Origin: Streptomyces roseochromogenus subsp. oscitans DS 12.976
Lineage (GTDB): Bacteria; Actinomycetota; Actinomycetes; Streptomycetales; Streptomycetaceae
Direction: 5' to 3'
NCBI RefSeq assembly: GCF_000497445.1
Contig: NZ_CM002285.1
Coordinates: forward strand, 4,986,218 to 4,994,198
DNA: 7,981 nucleotides
The notes under the pieces were generated by a model. That model saw nothing but the letters and a program-made list of their open reading frames with translations. It was not told the DNA's origin and did no database searches. A program made the translations under genes and the position numbers. This document shows positions 1-5,728 of this stretch, piece after piece (the first letter of the stretch is position 1; every line of letters starts with the position of its first letter).

Positions 1-993
1 GGCCCCGAACCAGCCGATGACCGCGACCGGGACGACACCGGGGATACCGCCGGCGACCTCTTCGATCTGCGCGGCCGCGAGCCGGCACTTGGCGCATTCC
101 TCCAGATGCTTGCGCAGGCCCCGCTCGGCGCGGATGCGCAGCTTGCGGCGGGCGTAGGTGCCGAGCTGGTCGGCGTAGCGGGCGCACTCCTCGTCACCGG
201 AGAGGGAGGCGCTGACGTGGGCCTGGAGATAGGCCTGCTTCAGTCCCTCGCGCGCACGGCTGGCGAGGACCCGGGTGCCGTTGGCGTCCAGCCCGAACAG
301 CACGGCCACATCGCTCGGGGACTCGTCCTCCACCTCGGTGTGCCACAGCACGGCCTGCCAGCGTTCGGGCAGTGAGCGGAAGGCCCGCATGGCCATGGAC
401 TGCTCGGCCTCGTGCATCGCGCGCACATCGGCGCCGAGGTCCAACCCCGCTCCGAAGGAGCCCGTGGATGCGGTGTCGTCGGCGACCTCCGAACCCCTGG
501 CGGCCTGCTGGGCGAAGACGGCGAAGTCGTCGACGAGCTGCTCACGCCGGGCGGACCTGGTCCAGTGCGCGGCGACGCGCCGAACGGAGGTCAGCAGATA
601 GGCGCGTACGGCGTGCTTGGGCCCGGATCCCCCGCGCACCGCCTGCAGCATCCGGGCGAAGACCTCTGCGGTGAGGTCGTCGGCGGTGTGCCCGTCCCGG
701 CAGCAGGTGCGGGCGTACCGCCGTACGGCGTCCGCGTGCCGCCGATACAGCTCCTCGTACGCGGAGTCGTCACCGGCGCGCATCCGTTCGATCAGCGCGC
801 CGTCGTCGGGCGGCCCTTCCCGGGGCGGCGGCACCACCACACTGCCGTCGCGCTGGGCCGGTACGCTCCGGCCGCTCCGTGCACCGGACGAAGCCGGACG
901 ACCGCCCTGATTCGGCACCTGGGGTGGGGTCAGCCCGGCCGCATCCGGGCCCGCGTCGTCACCGCGTGACTCGTCCCACCCGTCAACGCCCAT
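1..993 (-). CDS. ECF-type RNA polymerase sigma factor with C-terminal zinc-finger (anti-sigma-like) extension, 3' partial
   Basis: The frame from ATG at 993 stays open through 331 codons to the left edge, so the C-terminus is missing. The first ~60 residues are Gly/Pro/Asp-rich and probably disordered. Sigma region 2 spans about 66-150 (ALIERMRAGD at 66-75, then the DDLTAEVFARML core) and region 4 about 195-255 (FRSLPERWQAVLWHTEVE, then a helix-turn-helix ending SRAREGL). After region 4 comes a zinc-finger pattern Cys270-x25-His296-x3-Cys300-x2-Cys303, the ligand set of ZAS/zf-HC2 anti-sigma factors, then a hydrophobic stretch from about 317 (VVPVAVIGWFGA) that may begin a membrane helix. Known family context: actinobacterial ECF groups with long C-terminal zf-HC2/membrane extensions exist (ECF52-like). 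I infer a sigma factor restrained in cis at the membrane. The ribosome site is weak (GGGGG, about 9-13 bases upstream). It lies downstream of, and in the same direction as, the TetR gene, but a hairpin cluster lies between them. It probably corresponds to SCO4117; this is recall, not alignment. Confidence 0.88.
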   Translation of the reverse strand, partial: MGVDGWDESRGDDAGPDAAGLTPPQVPNQGGRPASSGARSGRSVPAQRDGSVVVPPPREGPPDDGALIERMRAGDDSAYEELYRRHADAVRRYARTCCRDGHTADDLTAEVFARMLQAVRGGSGPKHAVRAYLLTSVRRVAAHWTRSARREQLVDDFAVFAQQAARGSEVADDTASTGSFGAGLDLGADVRAMHEAEQSMAMRAFRSLPERWQAVLWHTEVEDESPSDVAVLFGLDANGTRVLASRAREGLKQAYLQAHVSASLSGDEECARYADQLGTYARRKLRIRAERGLRKHLEECAKCRLAAAQIEEVAGGIPGVVPVAVIGWFGA

Positions 994-1097
994 CGCGGAA
1001 AGCCCCCGGCACCGGCCCAGCCCAACCCTTACCGGCTCAGAGTGCCACATTGTCTTTTATTCAAGGACCCCTCGTGCACGGCATCCACTCATCCGAG

Positions 1098-1185
1098 GGC
1101 TGTTGTCAGCACAGCCTTACGACCACTCCTCGGACGAGTGAACCGCAACCTCCTAAGAGGTGCGGAGCCGCATGTGATGTGCGGC
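1098..1185. terminator. Cluster of four hairpins between the TetR gene and the sigma gene
   Basis: Four inverted repeats follow one another: GGCTGT/ACAGCC (1098-1103 with 1111-1116), CACTC/GAGTG (1124-1128 with 1136-1140), CCGC-A-ACCTC/GAGGT-GCGG (1143-1152 with 1157-1165, one bulged A, CTAA loop), and GCCGCA/TGCGGC (1167-1172 with 1180-1185). A weaker GGGG/CCCC pair follows at 1197-1208. The third has nine paired bases and is the strongest. Read on the minus strand, the cluster begins about 47 bases after the TetR stop codon, so Rho-independent termination of that gene is the simplest role. No U-run follows, as is common in Streptomyces. The cluster also lies in the possible leader of the sigma gene, so a regulatory leader or small RNA is an alternative. 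Confidence 0.5.
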
Positions 1186-1231
1186 CCCGCCGCGATGGGG
1201 ATCACCCCGCGTTCGAGTGACTCCCAAGCCC

Positions 1232-2002
1232 CTACGCCGGCCGAGACCGAAGCCCCTCCAGCAAAATGTCCAGCAGCCGCGCACTCGCAGCGGCCTGCTG
1301 CGCCGCATCCGGCAGAGACGGTGCCGCCGTGGCGATCACCAGCAGCACATCCCCCACGGACACGTCCGCCCGCAGTTCCCCGGCCGCCCGAGCCCGCTCG
1401 ACCAGCTGCCCGACCACATCGAGCAACTCCCCGACCCCGCTGTCATCGGCAGCGCCACCGGACTCCCCAGGCACCAGCCGAAGCTCACCACTGCCCGGCT
1501 GCACCCGCTGCTGAGGCACCCGGGCCTCATCAGCCGACCCCACCGACGCACCGGACCCGGCTGAACCGGTGGAGCCGACCAGCACCTGCGGCGGCAGCAA
1601 CCGCCCCGCCCCCGACGCCACCGACGTCCGCAGGAACCGCGACAGCGCCGACCACGGCTCGTCCTCCTGCCCGAGCGCGGCCCGCGCCTGCTCGGTCAGC
1701 CGCGCCGTCTCCTCCTCGGCTATCCGCCGGACCAGCACGTCCTTGCTGGGAAAGCGCCGGTACACCGTGCCGACCCCGACCCGGGCGCGCCGCGCCACGT
1801 CCTCCATCGGCGCGCCGTACCCCAGCTCGCCGAAGACCTCACGCGCCGCACGCAGCACGTGCTCCAGATTGCGCTGTGCGTCGACCCGCAGCGGCGTCGT
1901 ACGCGCCCCGTCCGCAGGCACGTTGCCCACCGCCGGGCTCATCGCCCCGCCACCGGGCGCGATGGCGGCTGCGGATGACCAATGTGTGTCCTGAACATGC
2001 AT
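1232..2002 (-). CDS. atrA: TetR-family transcriptional regulator, probably AtrA
   Basis: This is a 256-residue protein if started at ATG 2002, which has GGGGGAAG ending about four bases upstream. The frame is open back to 2149, and a second Met at 1942 would give 236 residues. The TetR DNA-binding domain is at about 41-90 (LRVDAQRNLEHVLRAAREVF, then helix-turn-helix VARRARVGVGTVYRRF at about 69-84). The C-terminal ligand-binding part resembles the SbtR-like TetR C-domain (SVGDVLLVIATAAPSLPDAA, ending LLDILLEGLRS). A Gly/Ser/Glu-rich stretch at about 143-191 looks like a flexible insertion. Known: S. coelicolor AtrA (SCO4118), next to NADH dehydrogenase SCO4119, activates actII-ORF4 for actinorhodin and also nagE2; orthologues control other antibiotic clusters. 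I assign the name from the conserved N-terminal half and the divergent ndh neighbour, by recall. The gene probably autoregulates through the shared intergenic region. Confidence 0.85.
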   Translation of the reverse strand: MHVQDTHWSSAAAIAPGGGAMSPAVGNVPADGARTTPLRVDAQRNLEHVLRAAREVFGELGYGAPMEDVARRARVGVGTVYRRFPSKDVLVRRIAEEETARLTEQARAALGQEDEPWSALSRFLRTSVASGAGRLLPPQVLVGSTGSAGSGASVGSADEARVPQQRVQPGSGELRLVPGESGGAADDSGVGELLDVVGQLVERARAAGELRADVSVGDVLLVIATAAPSLPDAAQQAAASARLLDILLEGLRSRPA

Positions 2003-2347
2003 GTCTTCCCCCGGTAATGACGTCTCCCCCCGGAGACTCTCCCCGCCACTGAATCGGGAGTGCGTGGAACTGGCATCGGTCTCGACCGGGTCCGCCCGTC
2101 GCGATACCCGTTCGACCACATTCCCTACACCCCGTCGACACACGAACATAGTTGAGAGGAAGTCAATTCAGAAGGGGCAGGTTCCGCACAGTGCGCCCCC
2201 CGATCGGAGTACGGGTCTCGTACGTCCCGTTTCGCCACCTTCGCGCCCCCTCGCCCGCCCCCGCTGACCTGCCCCCTTTCGTCCCACCCCGACAGCGCCG
2301 CCGACCTCGCGCCCACCCGGCCGTCAGTCACACAAATTGCCGGGGCT
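2003..2347. promoter_or_regulatory. Divergent control region between atrA and the NADH dehydrogenase gene
   Basis: This 345-base stretch holds no convincing gene. It contains short inverted repeats suited to a dimeric regulator: CGGTC-TC-GACCG (2077-2088), CGCAC-A-GTGCG (2185-2195) and GTACG-ggtct-CGTAC (2209-2223). A minus-strand TTGACT occurs at 2161-2166, in a locally AT-richer patch, and could be a -35 for atrA, but no good -10 lies 16-19 bases beyond it. On the plus strand, CAAATT (2333-2338) just before the ndh start is a possible weak -10 with no clear -35. I therefore infer promoters here but cannot place them. Confidence 0.5.
2022..2042 (-). promoter_or_regulatory. Two mutually exclusive hairpins in the atrA leader
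   Basis: On the plus strand GTCTCC (2022-2027), loop CCCC, GGAGAC (2032-2037) is a perfect 6-bp stem. The GGAGA of its second arm can pair instead with the following TCTCC (2038-2042) around a single C. In the atrA mRNA both lie about 20-40 bases upstream of the chosen ATG. The alternatives share one arm, so only one can form. Whether they matter for expression is unknown. Confidence 0.4.
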
Positions 2348-3760
2348 GTGGACAAACAACTGCGCCGGGTGCGTCATGGGATGGTGAAGGAACGTGCGCG
2401 CATTCTGGTTGTCGGCGGCGGCTACGTCGGGATGTACACGGCCCTGCGTCTGCAGCGGAAGCTGAAGGGCGAGCTCAAGCGGGGTGAGATCGAGATCACG
2501 GTTGTCACCCCCGACCCCTACATGACGTACCAGCCGTTCCTTCCCGAAGCGGCCGCCGGTTCCATTTCCCCTCGTCATGTCGTCGTACCGCTGCGCCGCG
2601 TCCTGGACCAGTGCCATGTCGTCATCGGCGAGGTCACCGCCATCGACCACGCGGTGCGCACCGCCGCGGTCGCCACGCTCGCCACCGCCGAGGAAGGCAG
2701 AGCGGCCGAACTCCTCGGCTATGACGAGCTGGTGCTCGCCCCCGGCTCGATCTCCCGCACGCTGCCCATCCCGGGCCTCGCCGAGTACGGCATCGGCTTC
2801 AAGACCGTCGAAGAGGCCATCGGCCTGCGCAACCACGTCATCGAGCAGATGGACATCGCCTCCTCCACCCGCGACCCCGCGATCCGCGACGCCGCCCTCA
2901 CCTTCGTCTTCGTGGGCGGCGGCTACGCGGGCGTGGAGGCGCTCGCCGAACTGGAGGACATGGCCCGCTACACCGCGCGCTACTACCACAACGTCCGACC
3001 CGAGGACATGAAATGGATCCTCGTGGAGGCGTCCGACCGCATCCTCCCCGAGGTCGGCGCGGAGATGGGCCGCTACACCGTCACCCAGCTGCGCCGCCGT
3101 AACATCCAGGTCCTCCTCGACACCCGCCTGAACTCCTGCGCCGGCCGCGTCGCCGTCCTCAGCGACGGCCAGCGCTTCCCGACCCGTACGCTCGTGTGGA
3201 CCGCCGGCGTCAAACCGCACCCCCTGCTCGCCGCCACCGATCTGCCGCTCACCGAGCGCGGCCGGCTGAAGTGCACCGCCCAGCTGACCGTCGACGGCGC
3301 CGAGCACGCCTGGGGGGCCGGAGACGCGGCGGCCGTACCCGACGTCACCGCCGCCGAGCCCGGCACCGAGACCGCGCCCAACGCCCAGCACGCCGTCCGC
3401 CAGGCCCGCACCCTCGGCGACAACATCGCCCACGCGCTGCGCGGCGAACCGCTGGAGACGTACGCCCACAGGTACGTCGGTTCGGTCGCCTCCCTCGGCC
3501 TGCACAAGGGCGTCGCCCAGGTCTACGGGCGCAAGCTGAAGGGCTACCCTGCCTGGTTCATGCACCGCGTCTACCACCTCAGCAGGGTGCCCACCGTCAA
3601 TCGCAAGGCCCGGGTCCTGGCGGAATGGACCCTCGCCGGGCTCTTCAAACGGGAGATCGTCTCGCTCGGTTCACTCGAACATCCGCGAGCGGAGTTCGAA
3701 CTCGCGGCCGGTGGAAAGCCTCCTCACAGCCCCTCGGACGACCCGAAGGGGTCGTCCTGA
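2348..3760 (+). CDS. Type II NADH dehydrogenase (NADH:quinone oxidoreductase, FAD-dependent)
   Basis: This is a 470-residue pyridine nucleotide-disulfide oxidoreductase. The FAD Rossmann motif is VVGGGYVGMYTAL (about 21-33), the NADH Rossmann motif is VFVGGGYAGVE (about 187-197), and the second FAD-contact motif is WGAGDAAAVP (about 322-331). The FAD-side YQPFLPEAAAGSISPRHVVV block and the quinone-side AQHAVRQA segment (about 346-353) are typical of bacterial NDH-2. The C-terminal helices (YPAWFMHRVYHLSRVP, then ARVLAEWTLAGLF) would attach it to the inner face of the membrane. NDH-2 passes electrons from NADH to menaquinone without pumping protons. GTG 2348 gives the longest frame and has GGGG close upstream. 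ATG 2381 is an alternative that leaves MVKERARILVVGGG as the N-terminus and loses nothing conserved. It is divergent from atrA and probably corresponds to SCO4119. No Rex-type operator was found upstream. Confidence 0.92.
   Translation: MDKQLRRVRHGMVKERARILVVGGGYVGMYTALRLQRKLKGELKRGEIEITVVTPDPYMTYQPFLPEAAAGSISPRHVVVPLRRVLDQCHVVIGEVTAIDHAVRTAAVATLATAEEGRAAELLGYDELVLAPGSISRTLPIPGLAEYGIGFKTVEEAIGLRNHVIEQMDIASSTRDPAIRDAALTFVFVGGGYAGVEALAELEDMARYTARYYHNVRPEDMKWILVEASDRILPEVGAEMGRYTVTQLRRRNIQVLLDTRLNSCAGRVAVLSDGQRFPTRTLVWTAGVKPHPLLAATDLPLTERGRLKCTAQLTVDGAEHAWGAGDAAAVPDVTAAEPGTETAPNAQHAVRQARTLGDNIAHALRGEPLETYAHRYVGSVASLGLHKGVAQVYGRKLKGYPAWFMHRVYHLSRVPTVNRKARVLAEWTLAGLFKREIVSLGSLEHPRAEFELAAGGKPPHSPSDDPKGSS
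3736..3757 (+). terminator. Perfect hairpin spanning the end of the NADH dehydrogenase gene
   Basis: GGACGACCC (3736-3744), loop GAAG, GGGTCGTCC (3749-3757) forms a perfect 9-bp stem, and its last bases run straight into the TGA stop (3758-3760). The stem therefore also encodes the C-terminal DDPKGS residues. No T-run follows. It is a likely intrinsic terminator or 3'-end stabiliser and would separate ndh from the PP2C gene downstream. Confidence 0.6.
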
Positions 3761-3891
3761 CCGGACCCAGGAACTCCCCGGCTCGCCCAGGCGTCTGACG
3801 GATGTCGCCGCGGCACGCCCCCTGCCAGACTGCCCCACGTCCGCGGACGGGCCACCCACCCGCCCTCAGCACCCACGAGGCTTCTTCCCAA
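3761..3891 (+). promoter_or_regulatory. Probable promoter region of the PP2C phosphatase gene
   Basis: These are 131 bases between the ndh stop and the chosen GTG. The only strong structure is the 12-base perfect palindrome CGTCCGCGGACG (3838-3849), centred about 48 bases before the start. No clear -35/-10 pair is visible. The frame of the gene is open back to ATG 3802, but the codons there end in A or T far more often (about 7 of 30) than in the gene proper, so I treat this stretch as non-coding. Confidence 0.35.
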
Positions 3892-5538
3892 GTGAACTTC
3901 ACGCGCTGGAGCGCCCGGCTCCCCGGAACGCAGCGCCGCGCCGCCGCGCGGACCGAGACCCCGGTCTCCCCGGACCGGCGGGGGGAAGGCTCCGTGCCCG
4001 CGGCCCGCGCCGGACAGCCGGCCGGCGACGCACCCCCGGTGCCCGCCGTCGACGAACTGCCCGCGCGCGACGTCCTCGACCGCGTCCCGGCCCTCGTCGC
4101 CCTGGTCCACGGCCCCGACCACCGCCTCGCCTACGTCAACGACGCCTACACGACGGCCTTCGGCGTACGACCTCCGGCCGCCCCCGCCCGCGAGGCACTG
4201 CCCGAACTCGCCGAACTGGGCCTGCTCCCGCTCCTCGACCAGGTGCTGCGCAGCGGCAAGCCCCGCACCCTGAAGTCCCGCAAGGCCGTCGACGGCCGCT
4301 CCTACACCTTCACCTGCACGCCCGTCGCCGAGGACGGCGACCGCGACGCCGGCGTACTCGTCTTCGCCACCGACGTCACCGACCACGCCGAGGCCGCCGA
4401 ACGGCTGCGGGCCAGCGAGCGCCGCCAGCGCGAGACCGCGGTGACCCTCCAGCGCTCCCTGCTCCCCCAGGAGCTGGAACAACCCGACGACCTGCGCATC
4501 GCCGCCACCTACCTGCCCGGCGGCACGGAAGCGGCGGTCGGCGGCGACTGGTACGACGTGATCACCCTGGGCGGCGGCCGCACGGCGCTGGTCATCGGCG
4601 ATGTGATGGGCCGCGGGGTCCGCGCGGCGGCGGTGATGGGCCAACTGCGGACGGCCGTCCGGGCATACGCCCGCCTGGACCTGCCCCCGCACGAGGTGCT
4701 CCAGTTGCTGGACGGCCTGGCCACCGAGATCGACGCCAACCAGATCGCCACCTGCGTCTACGCCGTCCATGATCCGAACGAGGGCCGGCTGGTGTACGCC
4801 TCCGCGGGGCATCTGCCCATCCTGGTCCGCGACGAGAACGGCACGGTCTCCCGCGCCGACGAACCCACCGGCCCGCCGCTCGGCACCGGCGGCTGGATGC
4901 ACGCTTCGGGTTCGATCGCGCTGGGCCCGGGGTCGACGGCGGTCCTCTACACGGACGGCCTGGTCGAGCGCCGCGACGAGGACCTGGATGAGGGCATCGC
5001 GTCACTCGAACGCGCCCTCGCGGGCGCCACGGGCACCCCCCAGGTGGTCTGCGACCGCCTGGTCCGCTCGGCCGGCGTCACCGCCGACCACGACGACGAC
5101 GTGGCCGTCCTCGTCCTCCAGCACCCATCCCGTACGGGCCCCGACGGCGACCTGTTCCGCAACGCGGCCCTGGAACTCCTCGGCGGCGTGGAAGCGGCCC
5201 CGCGCGCCCGCGCCTTCGCCTCCGGCGTGCTGACGAGCTGGCGCTTCCCGTCCGAGCTGCACGACCTCGGCGTCCTGGCCGCCAGCGAGCTGGTCGCCAA
5301 CTCCCTCCAACACGGCACCCCGCCCATGCGCCTCCGGCTCCGCCGCACCGACCGCCGCCTGATCATCGAGGTCACGGACGGCGACGACCACCTCCCACGC
5401 CGCCGGCGCGCGGAACCGGGTGACGAGTCGGGGAGGGGGATCGCCATCGTGGCGACCATCGCGTCCAACTGGGGATCGAGAAGGACGCCGGGCGGCGGGA
5501 AGGCGGTGTGGTGCGAGTTCGTGCTCACGAAGGGCTAG
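3892..5538 (+). CDS. PAS-PP2C (SpoIIE/RsbU-type) phosphatase with C-terminal HATPase (RsbW-like kinase) domain
   Basis: This is a 548-residue, soluble, three-domain protein. The PAS sensor domain is about 57-165 (LDRVPALVALVHGPDHRLAYVND). A linker helix follows, ending in QRSLLP (about 187-192). The PP2C domain runs to about 410 and has the metal-binding motifs VGGDWYDV (216-223), GDVMGRG (236-242), ASAGHLP (303-309), YTDGLVE (353-359) and DDDVAVLVL (401-409), so it looks catalytically intact. The HATPase_c_2 domain (about 420-545) has an N-box ELVANSLQHG with Asn470, then EVTDGD and SGRGIAIV. Known: such phosphatases dephosphorylate anti-anti-sigma (STAS) proteins, and the HATPase domain resembles the anti-sigma kinases that phosphorylate them. 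No STAS partner is encoded nearby. I chose GTG 3892, with GAGG 11 bases upstream, on codon bias. ATG 3802 would add 30 atypical residues. It probably corresponds to SCO4120. Confidence 0.9.
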   Translation: MNFTRWSARLPGTQRRAAARTETPVSPDRRGEGSVPAARAGQPAGDAPPVPAVDELPARDVLDRVPALVALVHGPDHRLAYVNDAYTTAFGVRPPAAPAREALPELAELGLLPLLDQVLRSGKPRTLKSRKAVDGRSYTFTCTPVAEDGDRDAGVLVFATDVTDHAEAAERLRASERRQRETAVTLQRSLLPQELEQPDDLRIAATYLPGGTEAAVGGDWYDVITLGGGRTALVIGDVMGRGVRAAAVMGQLRTAVRAYARLDLPPHEVLQLLDGLATEIDANQIATCVYAVHDPNEGRLVYASAGHLPILVRDENGTVSRADEPTGPPLGTGGWMHASGSIALGPGSTAVLYTDGLVERRDEDLDEGIASLERALAGATGTPQVVCDRLVRSAGVTADHDDDVAVLVLQHPSRTGPDGDLFRNAALELLGGVEAAPRARAFASGVLTSWRFPSELHDLGVLAASELVANSLQHGTPPMRLRLRRTDRRLIIEVTDGDDHLPRRRRAEPGDESGRGIAIVATIASNWGSRRTPGGGKAVWCEFVLTKG

Positions 5539-5560
5539 GCGCCGTGGGGGTGACTGTTGT

Positions 5561-5637
5561 CTGCCGGGTGCGGGTGCGTCGTGGCTGGTTGCGCCCACGC
5601 GGCGGAGCCGCATATCGATACAGCCCCGCGCCCCTCG
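5561..5637. repeat. Dispersed Streptomyces-type intergenic repeat
   Basis: The stretch running from ctgccgggtgcgggtgcgtc through the CCCACGCGGCGGAGCCGC segment, TATCGATA and CAGCCCCGCGCCCC matches, from memory, a short repeat scattered between genes in many Streptomyces genomes. It includes a small GCGGC-gga-GCCGC stem (5599-5611) and the palindrome TATCGATA (5613-5620). It sits between two convergent genes, a usual place for such elements. Its function is unknown. The boundaries are approximate because I could not align copies. Confidence 0.65.
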
Positions 5638-5645
5638 GGAACCGC

Positions 5646-5676
5646 GGTGCCGTCGGCCGCATAGCGCAGCGGCACC
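5646..5676. terminator. Inverted repeat between convergent genes
   Basis: GGTGCCG (5646-5652) pairs with CGGCACC (5670-5676) around a 17-base loop that itself contains CGGCCG. It lies in the 186-base gap between the stop codons of the convergent PP2C and MFS genes, where a bidirectional terminator is expected. No T-runs flank it. Confidence 0.4.
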
Positions 5677-5712
5677 TCCCAGCCAGCAGCGCCCGAAACG
5701 TGCCCTGCCCCG

Positions 5713-5728
5713 GTAGCGGGTGCGCTAC
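5713..5728 (-). terminator. Hairpin overlapping the MFS stop codon
   Basis: GTAGCG (5713-5718), loop GGTG, CGCTAC (5723-5728) is a perfect 6-bp stem that includes the MFS stop codon (5725-5727, TAG on the minus strand). It is a short terminator-like element, weaker than the hairpin at the end of ndh. Confidence 0.4.

Noticed and set aside
412..969. Plus-strand open frame of 185 codons opposite the sigma factor gene
   Set aside because: It has no recognisable domain, while the minus strand encodes clear sigma regions 2 and 4 and a zinc finger over the same bases.
1140..1225. Possible tRNA, suggested by GTTCGAGT near 1210
   Set aside because: The bases flanking the T-loop-like motif do not form a 5-bp T stem, and no acceptor or anticodon stem fits.
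1042..2052. Long plus-strand open frame of 336 codons over the TetR gene
   Set aside because: It is Pro/Ala/Arg-rich, typical of the opposite strand of GC-rich genes, and TetR motifs are clear on the minus strand.
2320..2352. Rex (redox) operator before the NADH dehydrogenase
   Set aside because: TCACACAAATTG and CTGTGGACAA superficially resemble it, but there is no TTGTGAA...TTCACAA-type inverted repeat.
2324..3577. Minus-strand open frame of 417 codons opposite the NADH dehydrogenase
   Set aside because: It is Gly/Val/Asp-rich with no domain, and the plus strand holds both Rossmann motifs; it is a codon-bias shadow.
3711..4902. Long Arg/Pro-rich plus-strand frame and Gly-rich minus-strand frame over the PP2C gene
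   Set aside because: The PAS, PP2C and HATPase motifs all fall in the frame ending at 5538; the other frames have no motifs.
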